Assembly (NCBI GenBank): GCA_947034885.2 | Contig: OX344750.2 | Coordinates: 37,620,821 to 37,684,820 of the forward strand | Direction of reading: 5' to 3' | DNA: 64,000 nt | DNA from: Thuidium tamariscinum | Lineage: Eukaryota; Streptophyta; Bryopsida; Hypnales; Thuidiaceae | Shown here: piece by piece, positions 38,261 through 49,600 of the stretch | Numbering within the stretch: the stretch's first letter is position 1 | How the letters are laid out: each line of letters starts with the position of its first letter | Made by a program: the position numbers and the translations under genes | Notes under the pieces: model-generated | Told to the model about the DNA's origin: nothing | Database searches by the model: none | What the model saw: only the letters and a program-made list of their open reading frames with translations

Positions 38261-41200
38261 TTACTCTGATATTGTGATGATACCAGCTTGAACAAGAAGA
38301 ACCTTCAACTCATTGAAGCTGAAACTAGGAGCATGGATGAAGAAGTCTTTTTGATGATCCATTTTGCAAAAGTACCTGAACAAGTAGTATAAGTGCTTGC
38401 AATTCACATACTGTGCACGCCCTCCAATTGCAGAGACAGCCATGTTCACAAAGTCAAAACAAGTGCAAGCAGGAAAGATACCGAGAGTAATCTTGTAGAC
38501 TTTGGTTCTGTGCTCCGGGCCAGTCTCCAAAGAAACTATTGCTCCTAATCCTGGCAAAGGAAGCAAAGTGACGTTGAGAATTTGTCCTTTGATATTCCTT
38601 GCGCTCTCCCATTTATTGCGATGCTCAATTGTTGGGGCATTTGTACTTCGTCGAATAGTCTTGTTGTTTCTCACCGTAGAAAATACATCTGGATTTGAAG
38701 GTGGCCTTTCATCATAATGAATACTCTCAAATACCCTGGACATTTGAAAAAGACGCCGAGGAGACAATGAAGGTTGATCTTGTAAACGAAAGCCTGCATC
38801 TTGTAGAGACAATGTCTCTTCTCTACTAAGATTCGTGCCTGCCAGTATAGGCCATATATCTAGCACATCAGGCCAATCAATCACCCATTTACGCTTTGTA
38901 CCTTTCACACACCGCTCAATATCATCTGAACAAAACCAGAAGTCTACTACTACCTCACGATGGCTCCCATACTCTTCCTTTCTTCCACGGTAGGTGGCGG
39001 CTGGAGTTCCCTTTTGTCCCCTAGAAATTTTTGCTGTACACTTGATATGTGAACCCTTTTGTTGAGCATGACACTTTGCACTTGATTTATGGCTAATTCT
39101 TGCAATGTGCCACTTGCTTGTATCACAGTCACTTTCAAAAGCACAACTCACGTGAATAGCATCATTTGATGGTGCAAGTGCTTGCATAATAGGGGAAGGT
39201 CCCGAGCCAACACTTGTTGACCTCGTACGCACGCGGGGCTGTGAAAAGTTTACCTTATCTAGGCGATGTGAATCCCCTTCATTGCCAATAGGAATGTCAA
39301 GCTTTCTTTTTGTGCTCCCAAATACTTCTTCTCCCTCCAAATGAGGTATGCGGGTCCCTATGTCTTCAGTTCCAGGTAATGTATTAAGAGCCTCTGCAAT
39401 CTTCTTAGGATCTCTACTTCGTCTAGCAGCTCGCAATGTCAATTCTCCCTTCGACGGTCCAGAGCCAGAAGTATGTCCATTCAAAAATGCTCTGTAATTT
39501 TTCATCTGCATCCATGCACGGATACTATCGTCGCAAGTGGCATCAAATAAATTGTTGCCACGATTGCCAGACATTTGAAGCCATTTGTTGTGCACAGTCT
39601 CAGATAAATTGCATGAAGGCATCTCAGCTAGCTCTTCTAAAGATAAATCCTACAAAACCACACAATCAAATTATGTGAAATTTTCTTAAAACAAAGTCAG
39701 ACTACTTCATTGCATTGAAATTTAAAATTTGCTTTTAATCTAAATTTATAGTGCCAAAATTGTATGATGAAAGGAATCAAAGGATATACAAACCTTACAA
39801 AATTTGAGTGAATTTATGTTCTTTCAAAAGACTACTATTCCTTATTTAAATATGGATTTCACTAATAAGAAGTGTTGTACTATAATAGTGTAGTAATATT
39901 TTGAATTTCATAAGGACTCTCAAAGAAATCAAATCAACTTACCAATTGCATAAAGCCTCCCCATTGTCTATAGCGGAAGTGCCAAAATGCCAACCAATGC
40001 TCCAAGTGATGAACTGCATCCAAAGTTGCAACTCTGGATGACAACCACCATGACCGAATGGCAAGGAAACGTGTCTCTACCTCCTCCATAGTTTTCGAAT
40101 CTTTGTACTGCTTGCACAAAAGAGTGTGTTGATGTTGTAGGTCTTCTTTAATGTATTTTTGGGTGTGCTTTTGCAGAGACGCGCTCCAATGCAACAAGCA
40201 AGTTCTTTCTCGATTCTCCATTTGCTCTTCAGGTGACCCACTTCCATAAACAATTTGGACTGCCCTCCAATTGGCCATGGCACTATCCGCCATAAAACCT
40301 TTAAAATTAGGGTGATGTACTCCATAGTGATCCATGACTGCATTTAAAGATCGCCAAAATTGTACCTGAATCTCAGTGTCTTCCGATTGCATATCGCATG
40401 TTGCAATCGTCATAACTTTTTTATAATTTGCGTCGTAGACATGGCATGCCATGGTCGTCCAATCCTTTACGCGCTTCACGTGATCAAACATCATCCATGC
40501 ATTTGCCAAATCTCCTCCGGATTGCATGCGTCTGACTAGATCTACGCCACTACCCGGTCCCTCAGTCAACATCTTAAACAAATAAACCTTCTCCTTTCCT
40601 TGTCCGGGAAACACACTGTCATGTATATATTCAAACCTGGAGTTCTTCTTCATTGTCATAATGTGATCCAGGACCCCTCCACGATTATTTGTGCGAAAAG
40701 ATGAAATCACATTCCTTATACTTGGGCTGCTTAAATATTGAAACCTGTCCATTACCTCCTGCAATTCTTCACCTTCAAGCATTTTCTTTGTACCCTCTCC
40801 ATGATGAAAAAGATAGTGTGATAGGAACTCCTTGCTAGCTGAAAGCGCTATGGCAGAGTTCGTGGCTGATGGCGTCTTGGCAACCTCTTCAGCAATAAGG
40901 GCAGAAATCTCGGTAGCAGAGTCTCTATACAAACCCTTTGCAACTGGATGTGCATGAACTCCAAAATGAATAGCAGCCCTAGTCATCTCAGGATTTTCAC
41001 CATAACAATAGTATATTCGAGCAGAGCAATGGTTTAGGCAGATTGGGGGATTCTTGCATACTTTGCAGACAAGAGTAGAATCTTTAGGCGGCTTCTCTCC
41101 AGTAGTAAACGGAAAGGTTGTACATCCACTCCACTCTGTTTCATTCTGACTCCCAGTTCTCCTCAGGAAATCACAAGAAGGATTTACACAAGCAAGATGA

Positions 41201-42102
41201 CCGGCGCAGTATGACTTACGAAATTTCAAGTGGTCGGAGTTGTGAATATTTGTTGTAACTAGCTTGCACCACGGATGACCGTCATAACGCTTGTCCATGC
41301 CTTCCAAATTGCGAGCAGCTGATGAAGCATTTGAGCGACGAGGAGGCAATTCAAATACAATATCACCATCAAAAGTCGTCGGCAGGTAGTTCACTTGTTG
41401 TACTGTAGCAGAATCCATATCCAAAGTAGACAACTCATTCCGAGAACGGTGCACGTTGGCAAGTCTTCTCAAGCAAGTAAGTATACTGACACTATCAATT
41501 ACTCCCAACTGAACTTGAGGGTGGACAGCCTTTGATTTTCCTAACCTTTCAAACGAACAAGGCTCTATAGGAGTGTCTAATGACTTGACATCTTCAGAAA
41601 AGAGCTGTGTTGGTAACGACTGTGAATGAGGTGATAATCCAGAAGGGCCCTTGCTTGAATCACTGGACAACTCTACAATAGGATCTAACATTTCTATTTT
41701 CACTGGATGCATCGGGGACTTTATTTTCAGTGTAGTGAATCCCTCTCTAACCAAACTAGGTGAACTAATTTGAGCAAGAAAAGGCTTATCCACTGTGGAA
41801 GCTTCGGAGTGACGACTGGGTATCTCTGCAGATCTAGTAAACAAAGACAAAGGAAGACCATAGGCTCTATAGTTTCCGATTGGAAGATACCAGCAACCAC
41901 CATCATCCTCAATTGACCTCTCAATTGGCACTAGTTGCAACAACGAACCACTTTCAGAATTCATTTCCTTTTCAAGGTAGATAGAAAACTCTACAAACTT
42001 GAAACGTACATGAAGAAGATGACTGCTGACTCTTGCAACTGTACCATCTTGAATCGGAAAATGGACAGGAAATTCATGTCCATCTCCATGTATGCATGCC
42101 AT
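38261..42102 (-). CDS. Gene X: intact MULE-type transposase (WRKY-GCM1 finger, DDE core, SWIM finger)
   Basis: Two exons, 42102-39943 and 39649-38261, join in phase (FMQL|DLSLEELAEMPSC) with GT-AG borders to give 1182 codons and a TAA stop. From the ATG at 42102 the order is: N-terminal region with LPIGNYRAYG (~70-80); serine-rich linker; zinc region YDGHPWCK...SYCAGHLACVNPSC (~273-310) and LVCKVCKNPP...IHFGVHAH (~345-385), WRKY-GCM1-like; DDE core with MMFDHVKR (Asp ~540), FMADSAMANW (Asp ~606) and RTCLLHW (~635), acidic candidate in LEHWLAFWHFR (~701); C-terminal SWIM finger CTC...CKH (~1115-1139). These domains are typical of Mutator-like transposases. No stop or frameshift was seen, so it may be functional. 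It lies head-to-head with gene Y (starts 1.5 kb apart). An acceptor at 42142 suggests a further 5-prime exon. Confidence 0.82.
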
Positions 42103-43614
42103 GGCCGGAACAATAGTGGCACAAGCAAAGATAGTTTGATTTCTGAAACACAAAACAAACACTTAGGTAAAACATTCAAAAGATCAGAACCAAAAGCTAA
42201 CGCATATGCATACTACCTAGAATACCGTTGTCAATTTATTTAACCAGACATTTAAGATGAAGTTGTCTTTAGAATGGAATAGAAGCGGTTACATGTACTA
42301 TATACAATTATGGGCAGCCAAACTACGATAACAATTAAATCTACGTATATAGAAATTCCTAGGATTTTGAAGGACGACAAATTAATAAATATCCAAGTGT
42401 TGTACTTCCTGGCCTAATAAATAACTTTAATACAACTGTAGACTTGTACTAGCCAAATGTAACTCTCTGACACTGGGATCACCAATTTCAAAAGCTTAGC
42501 TGTCATTTCATGTAGAATGGCAAGAAAGAGCTTCCCTAGACAGGAGTATGAAAGAGCAAAAGCTTCTTAGTTCTATCTCACATATATAGTTGCAACTTGG
42601 AGGGAGAATGTATTATTTTTGAATTCCTATTTTATGTACACTAGGGCGAGTGCACTTGTGGTAGAGACTAGGAAGCGTAGAAGGAAGCATAGGCTACTAT
42701 TCTTTTCATCTCGAAAAGCACTAAGAAGAGCCAAAATGAGAGGGAAAAAATTAGTTTCAAAAAGTAGCCAAGCTTCACTGTTGGGAATTCGCCCACTTCG
42801 TTATGAAGAAGGCATCATGGAGGTGACTGAGGTGACAAGGAGCATGGAGCCAATACCGGAAGCAACGGAAGCAATGAGTGGAGTCCTAGAGCCCTCGGAA
42901 GAAGACATGCAAGAGGTAAGGTCTGAAGCAATCTAATTTAATGTATTTTATTAGTAGTGATCATGTTAGAAGTTGCATCATGGATATAAGTGGAATTAAG
43001 GACTCTCATTGCTTATAGATAAAAACAGGTGTGAATGTCATTTACATTTGCTACAACTTTTAGAATAGTGGAAACTTAAATAGGGTTAGCATAAGTGCAA
43101 TACTCTACAATAAAATACAAATAGATATTGAAATAGTAATATTAACACTAATTATAGAGCTCAATTCCTAAAACCTAACATCATTTACAAATAAAGAAAC
43201 CTAAAAACTCTAGAACCTCACGTAAATCCATTTCATGAAGACAATTGCTTCCCTTTCCTTTAATTTGTAACCTTTGAAACTTGCAAGAATCGAATCGATT
43301 TTTACTTCCAATTTACGCAATCACCTTGTGAACATATAATTCTGACATTTTGCAAAGTAGAGGATTAACTTTCAACAAAGCGGGAAGAAGAAGTAACCTA
43401 GCCTGCTTTTTGAATTACTTGCTTGGCGGCTTGGCTCCCGAACTTGCCGCGTCCTACAAACGTGGCTGGCCATCCGTGCCGCTGCTGCGCCCTGTGCCGC
43501 CCCCCGCTTGCCCTCGTTTTGGCCCGCAAGCTTGCTGTTCCGCTTTGCTTTGTCTCAATCCACCTTCGCCAGGCCTCAGATTTACAGAAAATTTTCTGCT
43601 TTGTTCAGCGCGCG
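42103..43614. promoter_or_regulatory. Divergent intergenic region between genes X and Y
   Basis: About 1.5 kb holding the 5-prime ends of both genes and a candidate extra exon (42619-42915). Coordinated expression from a shared divergent promoter is possible; no specific core motif is claimed. Confidence 0.4.
42619..42915 (+). CDS. Candidate upstream or alternative first exon of gene Y
   Basis: An ATG frame of 99 codons, basic first (RKRRRKHRLLFF, RRAKMRGKK), acidic later (EAMSGVLEPSEEDMQE), ends exactly at GAG|GTAAGG. Its phase 0 is compatible with splicing to gene Y exon 2 (46593), which would give a second N-terminus. There is no homology support. It may equally be an unrelated short frame. 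Confidence 0.25.
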
Positions 43615-46600
43615 ATGGATTCACGTCGTGCAACTCGAAGCGCTAGCAAACGGAAACTTGCAAAAGTGGGAGAATCGAGCACCAGACGAAAGAGAAACAC
43701 GAGTCCAGATGAGCAGGTGAGTCTTCAGATTCAAGATCATGGCTTTCTCTTGACCACGAGGATCAAACTTGCTTCTCTTTTCGCACAACAGCAACTTCTA
43801 CTGGAGGTGTCGTTGGCTGGATGTTCTTGTGCATTTTTTAGTTTTGACAAGCCTCCTTACTAGTAAGGAGGTTCACCACTAAATCTCTCGCTCTGGGTAC
43901 CGCAAGCGGGGATCAAGTTTGTTCCTTTTTTTCGTTTCAATGGTGGCCCAGCCTGCTCTTGCATTGATTCTGAATCTTCCTTGCGCTCCTGATTTCTCGG
44001 CCTCAGTTCGTCCCTTCAAAGGAACTCGCTTCCGCTGTCAGAGAGCCGCTGCACTTCTCGCAGTTTTCTTTCAAACACGAGACTCAAAGCAGACGCTCAC
44101 TGGATCTCTCCCAAAGCAGGCAGGGTTTAGATTGGTGTATTCAAAAGTTGAGTAGCATTTTTTTCAGATTGTAAAAGAATGCCAGTAGTTTAGTTGCTCG
44201 ATTTTTGAACGATTTCATAGTAGCTTACTCTGGTTGCTAATGAACCTCGCTGCTGCGTTGCAAAGTTCAGCAGGAGAGCGTGTGGAATATTCTCTCCCAA
44301 ATCTTACGTTTCAGCAGGGAGACAGTACAATTTTGTGTTGTTCGGAGGCTTGATAACGCTAATCATTATCTGAGTCCGAGAAATTGACGGCTCTGATTCC
44401 ATATTCGGCACGATGTGTGTTGCTATTAATCCTTGGCGCCTACTACATTCGAGGTTACAGAACCTCGCTCATCTACCATGTCCGAATTCGGGATTTGCGG
44501 AGGAGATTTTCAAAAATAGATTCATCCAGCGGACCTCTTGCGGTACCGCAAGAAGCTTGAAGTTGAGTCTGAAACCGTAGGTGTTTGGGGTTCATGGGTT
44601 CCATAATCTCCGATTGCTTGCCTTATTCGCAGTCACTTCGAGCTTTCGCAGTGAAGCAGATTTTTGCCACAGGAGCGCTGCAAGGACCATCTCGACCTAG
44701 TTAGACACTTCTCTGGCTATTGGGCTGAAGTTTAGTTTTCTGTTCGAGTGTGCAAGAATGCTAGTAGTCCGTGAAATCGGTTTTGTAATTTTCAGAAAAT
44801 TAGCTTCAAATTCTTGAGTGAAGCATGCCTAACCTTTGCCTGCAGGTTTGTGTTTTATTCTCCTTTAGGGCATGTATCGCACTTGCAGGATGTGCTTGCA
44901 GGTGAGAATCGAATGTCCTTGTGTTCCAATTCTCAATTGTTTCAAAAGATTTTTTTTTTAAAAACACTGCGGACCTCTTGCGGTACCGCAAGCAGTTTGC
45001 CCAGCTAGTACGCCGCAGGTACGGGATGCAGTGTCGACCTTGTTAAGCCGCAGTTTTGAGAAGCTTGGGGAGGGCAGCGACTGCTCGCTCCCGATCACTT
45101 GCCTTCGTGCTCCCGAGCAAACCTGTCCGCTCGCTCTCAGTCAACGTGGACTCGTGGAGCGAGGGTTTGAATTGAGAAGGTTCTGCAAAATGAAACCCCC
45201 CTCAGAACCCATTGTGGTACCGCAAGGGGGGATTCAAAGCTCAGTCGATGCGGTTACTTCCCGAGGTTGCACCATTTTGGGATTTTTTTATCTCGACCCC
45301 TTTATCAAAGCCTTCAGTAGTTTAAGTTCGGTCTAACCAACTGTGACCGCGAGAAGATACTTTGTTGTTGCTGTATTGTCCAATTGGTGCAGGTTCTGTT
45401 GCGATCGAGAATCAGAACTTGAAAAAGGAAATTCCCACCGCCCTCTTGCGGTACCGCAAGAGAGGTTACAAAATGGAAAAGCAAGTTGATTTCTCAAAAA
45501 TGGCGTCCAAGTTCTTCTTTTGATCGGCAGAGTTTCTTGGCGATGGCTTTCATTGCAGACTAGCGTCGGAATAAATGTCCCTCCCTGATACGGTTGCGGT
45601 ACCGCAAGAGGTTCCTTTATCAAACAATTTGTTCAAGTTAAAATCGGGCAAGGGTCCGAAGGCAAATTTATGTTGTAAGGATCAAGGGTTCTACTTTGCA
45701 GTGTAGGGATCGGAGCATCTTTTCCAACGCTGGTTGAATTGCTCATATTGGAGGTTCAAATTCCTTTAAGAATTCTCTGTTGGGGGTTTCAAAGTTCAGA
45801 AAGTGGCAAGAGGATCCTCTCACTTGAGAACAAGCTTTTGGGATGATTAGGCATTTGTTTTCAATTTCTGGTGGATGTTCAAATTACTCATATTGGAATT
45901 AGGAGTTTAAATCACATGCCTAAAGCACCGTTCAAATTTTCTGAAGATGATCTTGCTTATATTTGAAGAGAATACTGAACTTGTTTTTCCTCTTGCGGTA
46001 CCGCAAGAGGGGGAATGGGTATTGGATCTTTTGAAACTGAAGACTTCCATTTGTTTTTATGAGGGTAGAAGTGATTTAAAGTCCAATGGATGTTTCATTC
46101 ATAATTTCTTTCAATCAGTTTAGTGGAATCACAATAGCTTTTTCATCAAGTACACATATCATTCAATGGCATTTTACATGAGGAGGCCACTATGGAGTTC
46201 AGTTTCTATCAATGCTAATCTCCTTGCAGTACCGCAAGGGTGTCAATAGGATAATGATTTTGGCTCTTGAGATTTTATTTTGTTATCCTGAATTGTCCAA
46301 ACTTGCTTTCCATCTTGTGAACTTGAGATTCAAAAATGGTTATTTCACTTCCTTACTGAACTATAGATATAAACTGTATTGTGACTAACTGCCCCAATTC
46401 ACATAACTAAGTTTTCCTTTAATTCTTTGGTAGTCTTAAAGACATTTTTCATTGTCAACAAGTCATAATTCTAAATTAGTTTTGTCATTTGGATTTCTTT
46501 TTATTCTAAGGGTAATTGATTTTTTCTTTGGATATAGAATTCCTAGTATCATTTGAAATTTTTTCAAGCAATAAGCCCATTATCTTTTGCAGATTGAGCA

Positions 46601-49600
46601 GCAGACTTCTATGGATTCTGGGGGTCAAAACATTGAAGACAATGTCCCGGTAAGAAACTCTTATAACATTCTATTTTTTTTATCTACATAAATTGATCTC
46701 AGGTGCCTACAATCATGATTTCAAATCTCAATCTATTGCTCAATAGAAAGTACAAAATGATGGCTTCATTATGAGCAATAAACGGTCTAGCCTTTTAATG
46801 ATTGCAATTTGCTGATTACCTCTTGATATTCATAGATCACCAGATTTAATGAGTATGTAAGTCCATCTAGACAAATTGAATTTTACTTTGATTGTTTGTT
46901 TTAGGCTCAAGCTCAATTCAGTGCAATGTGATTCAGGAACCAATTACACCTGCTTTTGTACAAGAAACCTTGTCAAAAGATACCACACCTCAGTCCGAAC
47001 AAGAAACCCAACCAGAGATTGGTGATACAAATAGTGAGGAGGATCAAGGGGTGGTTGGGGATAGACAAGTGATTGGTGATGAACAAATGGTTGTGGAATA
47101 TGTCGATGAAGATGATCTTCGCCGAAAGCACAAGGTCGATTCGAATACTATCATAAACAGCATGCGGTTTAGGCCTATCGCCCTTTCCCGAATGACCATT
47201 CCACTATGTCTCCTTTTCCCGATGCCAATCGTGAGGCCTACTTTGACATGCAATCTAAGAAAATTGGACCAAGAATATGTTCACAACTATCGTGAAGGGT
47301 CTCTTGTTTTTTACATATCTACTACAAATGCAGAGGGACAAACAAAATTTCTATCACCAGATGAGCGTGCAAGCTTTAGTCCTCTTTGGAAGGAAGAGGT
47401 CCTAAAGTTTGAAGAAAAGCTTGACCGTACACCCGAACTCCATTGCCTCAAAAACCTGAAGTTTTTTATTTGTGATGGTAACCACCGTCAAATTGCGTGG
47501 ATGTCCCACATTGATATAAAACACCCCAACGATCCAGATTGGCATGTTCAAGTGGACTGTATTTTGTTGGAGACAAAAGGACGGAATGGGGCTCTTATGC
47601 AAGCAATGCATGATATAAACAAGTAAGGACATCCTTTGAATTTTTTGATGTATTTTATGTGATTTTAGCGAATTGGAATGACATTCTTTTTGCAGGCATA
47701 CGGAAGGGTCACATGTCAAGACGAAGTTGATCCACACCTTATATCAAGTGAGAAGGTATGGTGAGATGCCTCTCAAAGAGTTCAAGGAATTGCTCACAGA
47801 GTCTGATTTTGGGAAGTGCCAACAGAATATTAAGAAAACATGGTATACCATGACTTTAGAGGTTTTTACCTCATTCATTTTTCAGGTAATTTTTTTTTGC
47901 CATTGTTTGACTATGACCATTTATTTTGCTTTTTATTTCATTATGTTGACTTTGTCCTTTGATTTTGCCTTCTTTCGATGTCTTCAACCTTTGATTTTGA
48001 TCCTTGTTTTTGGCTGTACATTAGACCTTTTCTAATGATGTTTTGGGCTCAATAATTTCTTAGTACGAGATTGCAGAGGCAGCTGATATAGCTGCAAGGG
48101 TATACAATGAATGCACCCCTGAGGGGGAGGCTACTGAAAGTGGACTAGTAGCTGCAATGATGAAAGGGGCAACAGACAGAAAGTCACATCTATATTTCAA
48201 GATGGCAAAGATGGTCACCGTAGCTAATCCAGCCCTTGGTTCTGAGTGGTTTGAAGAGGTAATAGTTTGGATGTTTTTAATCTTCTTTACATTTCATGCA
48301 TCTTTATTATTTTGCAAATGTTGATTGACCTTTTTTCTCATGACTAGATTGAAAGGCATTGGAGTTTGAATGCTGAGCCCGAGATGACTCTTGATAAGCT
48401 CCAACTTATAGCAACTTCAAGTGCAGATGCTGTCTACAAAGTGAAATGGTTAAAATGGTGGAATCTTTCCAAACATTCAAGGGAGGCAAGAAAGTTTCCA
48501 GCCAAGCCAATGAATGATGACAAATTCACGGCTTTTCTTCACAAGGCAGTGTGGTGGGCAGGGGTGAGTTGTTTGGTTAATGTTGTTCTTTAATTTTTAA
48601 CAAGTGGTTGCATAAATGAAGTACTAAATTTCCTCTTGATTTTGTGCAGATTGAAGCCGCTGTGGTTTCAGAGGTAGACCTAATATCTACTCGGGACAAT
48701 CTAACAATTGACATGACAAGCCCTTTGGAGCCTTTGACTGTGCAAGACTACATTGAAGAATGGCGCATGCGGATTTGGGACCAAGGCTTTGGAGATGAGC
48801 TTGGTGGGAAGAAACCTTTCAAAAAAGGGGACTCTTTTTCGAAGTTTCTTGAAGCCGACAACATAATTAAACGTGTTGTTTTCAGGTATGAAATCATTGA
48901 ATGATTTATCACTTATCATTTTACATTCCTCCAATTATTTGTGCCTATAATTATCTTTGCATTGGATTCAGGTACTTCAAATTGGAGTTGTACAACAAAA
49001 AAGCCATCTCCAAGCATGATTTGCCCCCTTTTATGAACAATTGGATAGATCTTTGGTCTCCTGAGTATATGTTTTCTCCATATCAAATCAAGACCTACAC
49101 CTTTGTACACCTTCAAGGCTATGGATGGTATTTAGAATGCGATCCTTCATTTACACCTCCATCTGAGGTTGCATACCGGCAAAGTCTTCAGTCCCTTGCA
49201 CCTTCAGAGGTCTTCACGGATGAATATGCTGGTTTGGAGGATAGTGCCAAGGAAGAAGCAATCAGCAAGCGGCTTGAAGAGGACCAGAAGAAAATGGAGA
49301 AACAAGCCAAAGACGCGGAGAAGGCAGTTGCACGAGAAGAAGAAAGGAAGAAGAAAGCTGCTGCAAAGGCTGCAGCAAAAGACACTCAGAAGAAGGGCAA
49401 GCAGAAGAAGTCAACTCCTAATGCAGATGCCCCAGCCTCATCGGTGGACAACACATCGGTTTTAGAGGTGCAACCTTCGACTGGTGTAGTTGTGGCATCG
49501 CATTATGCTCAACTTTCCGAAGTGCAAACTCGTGCACCTATGCAAAGATCGGTGGATTCGAATGTTGTAGATGTGGCTGAACTCATTTTGAATACAAATG

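Noticed and set aside
43350-43863. Long frames around gene Y exon 1 extending into the intron
   Set aside because: Only the part from the ATG at 43615 to the donor at 43717 fits the in-phase gene model.
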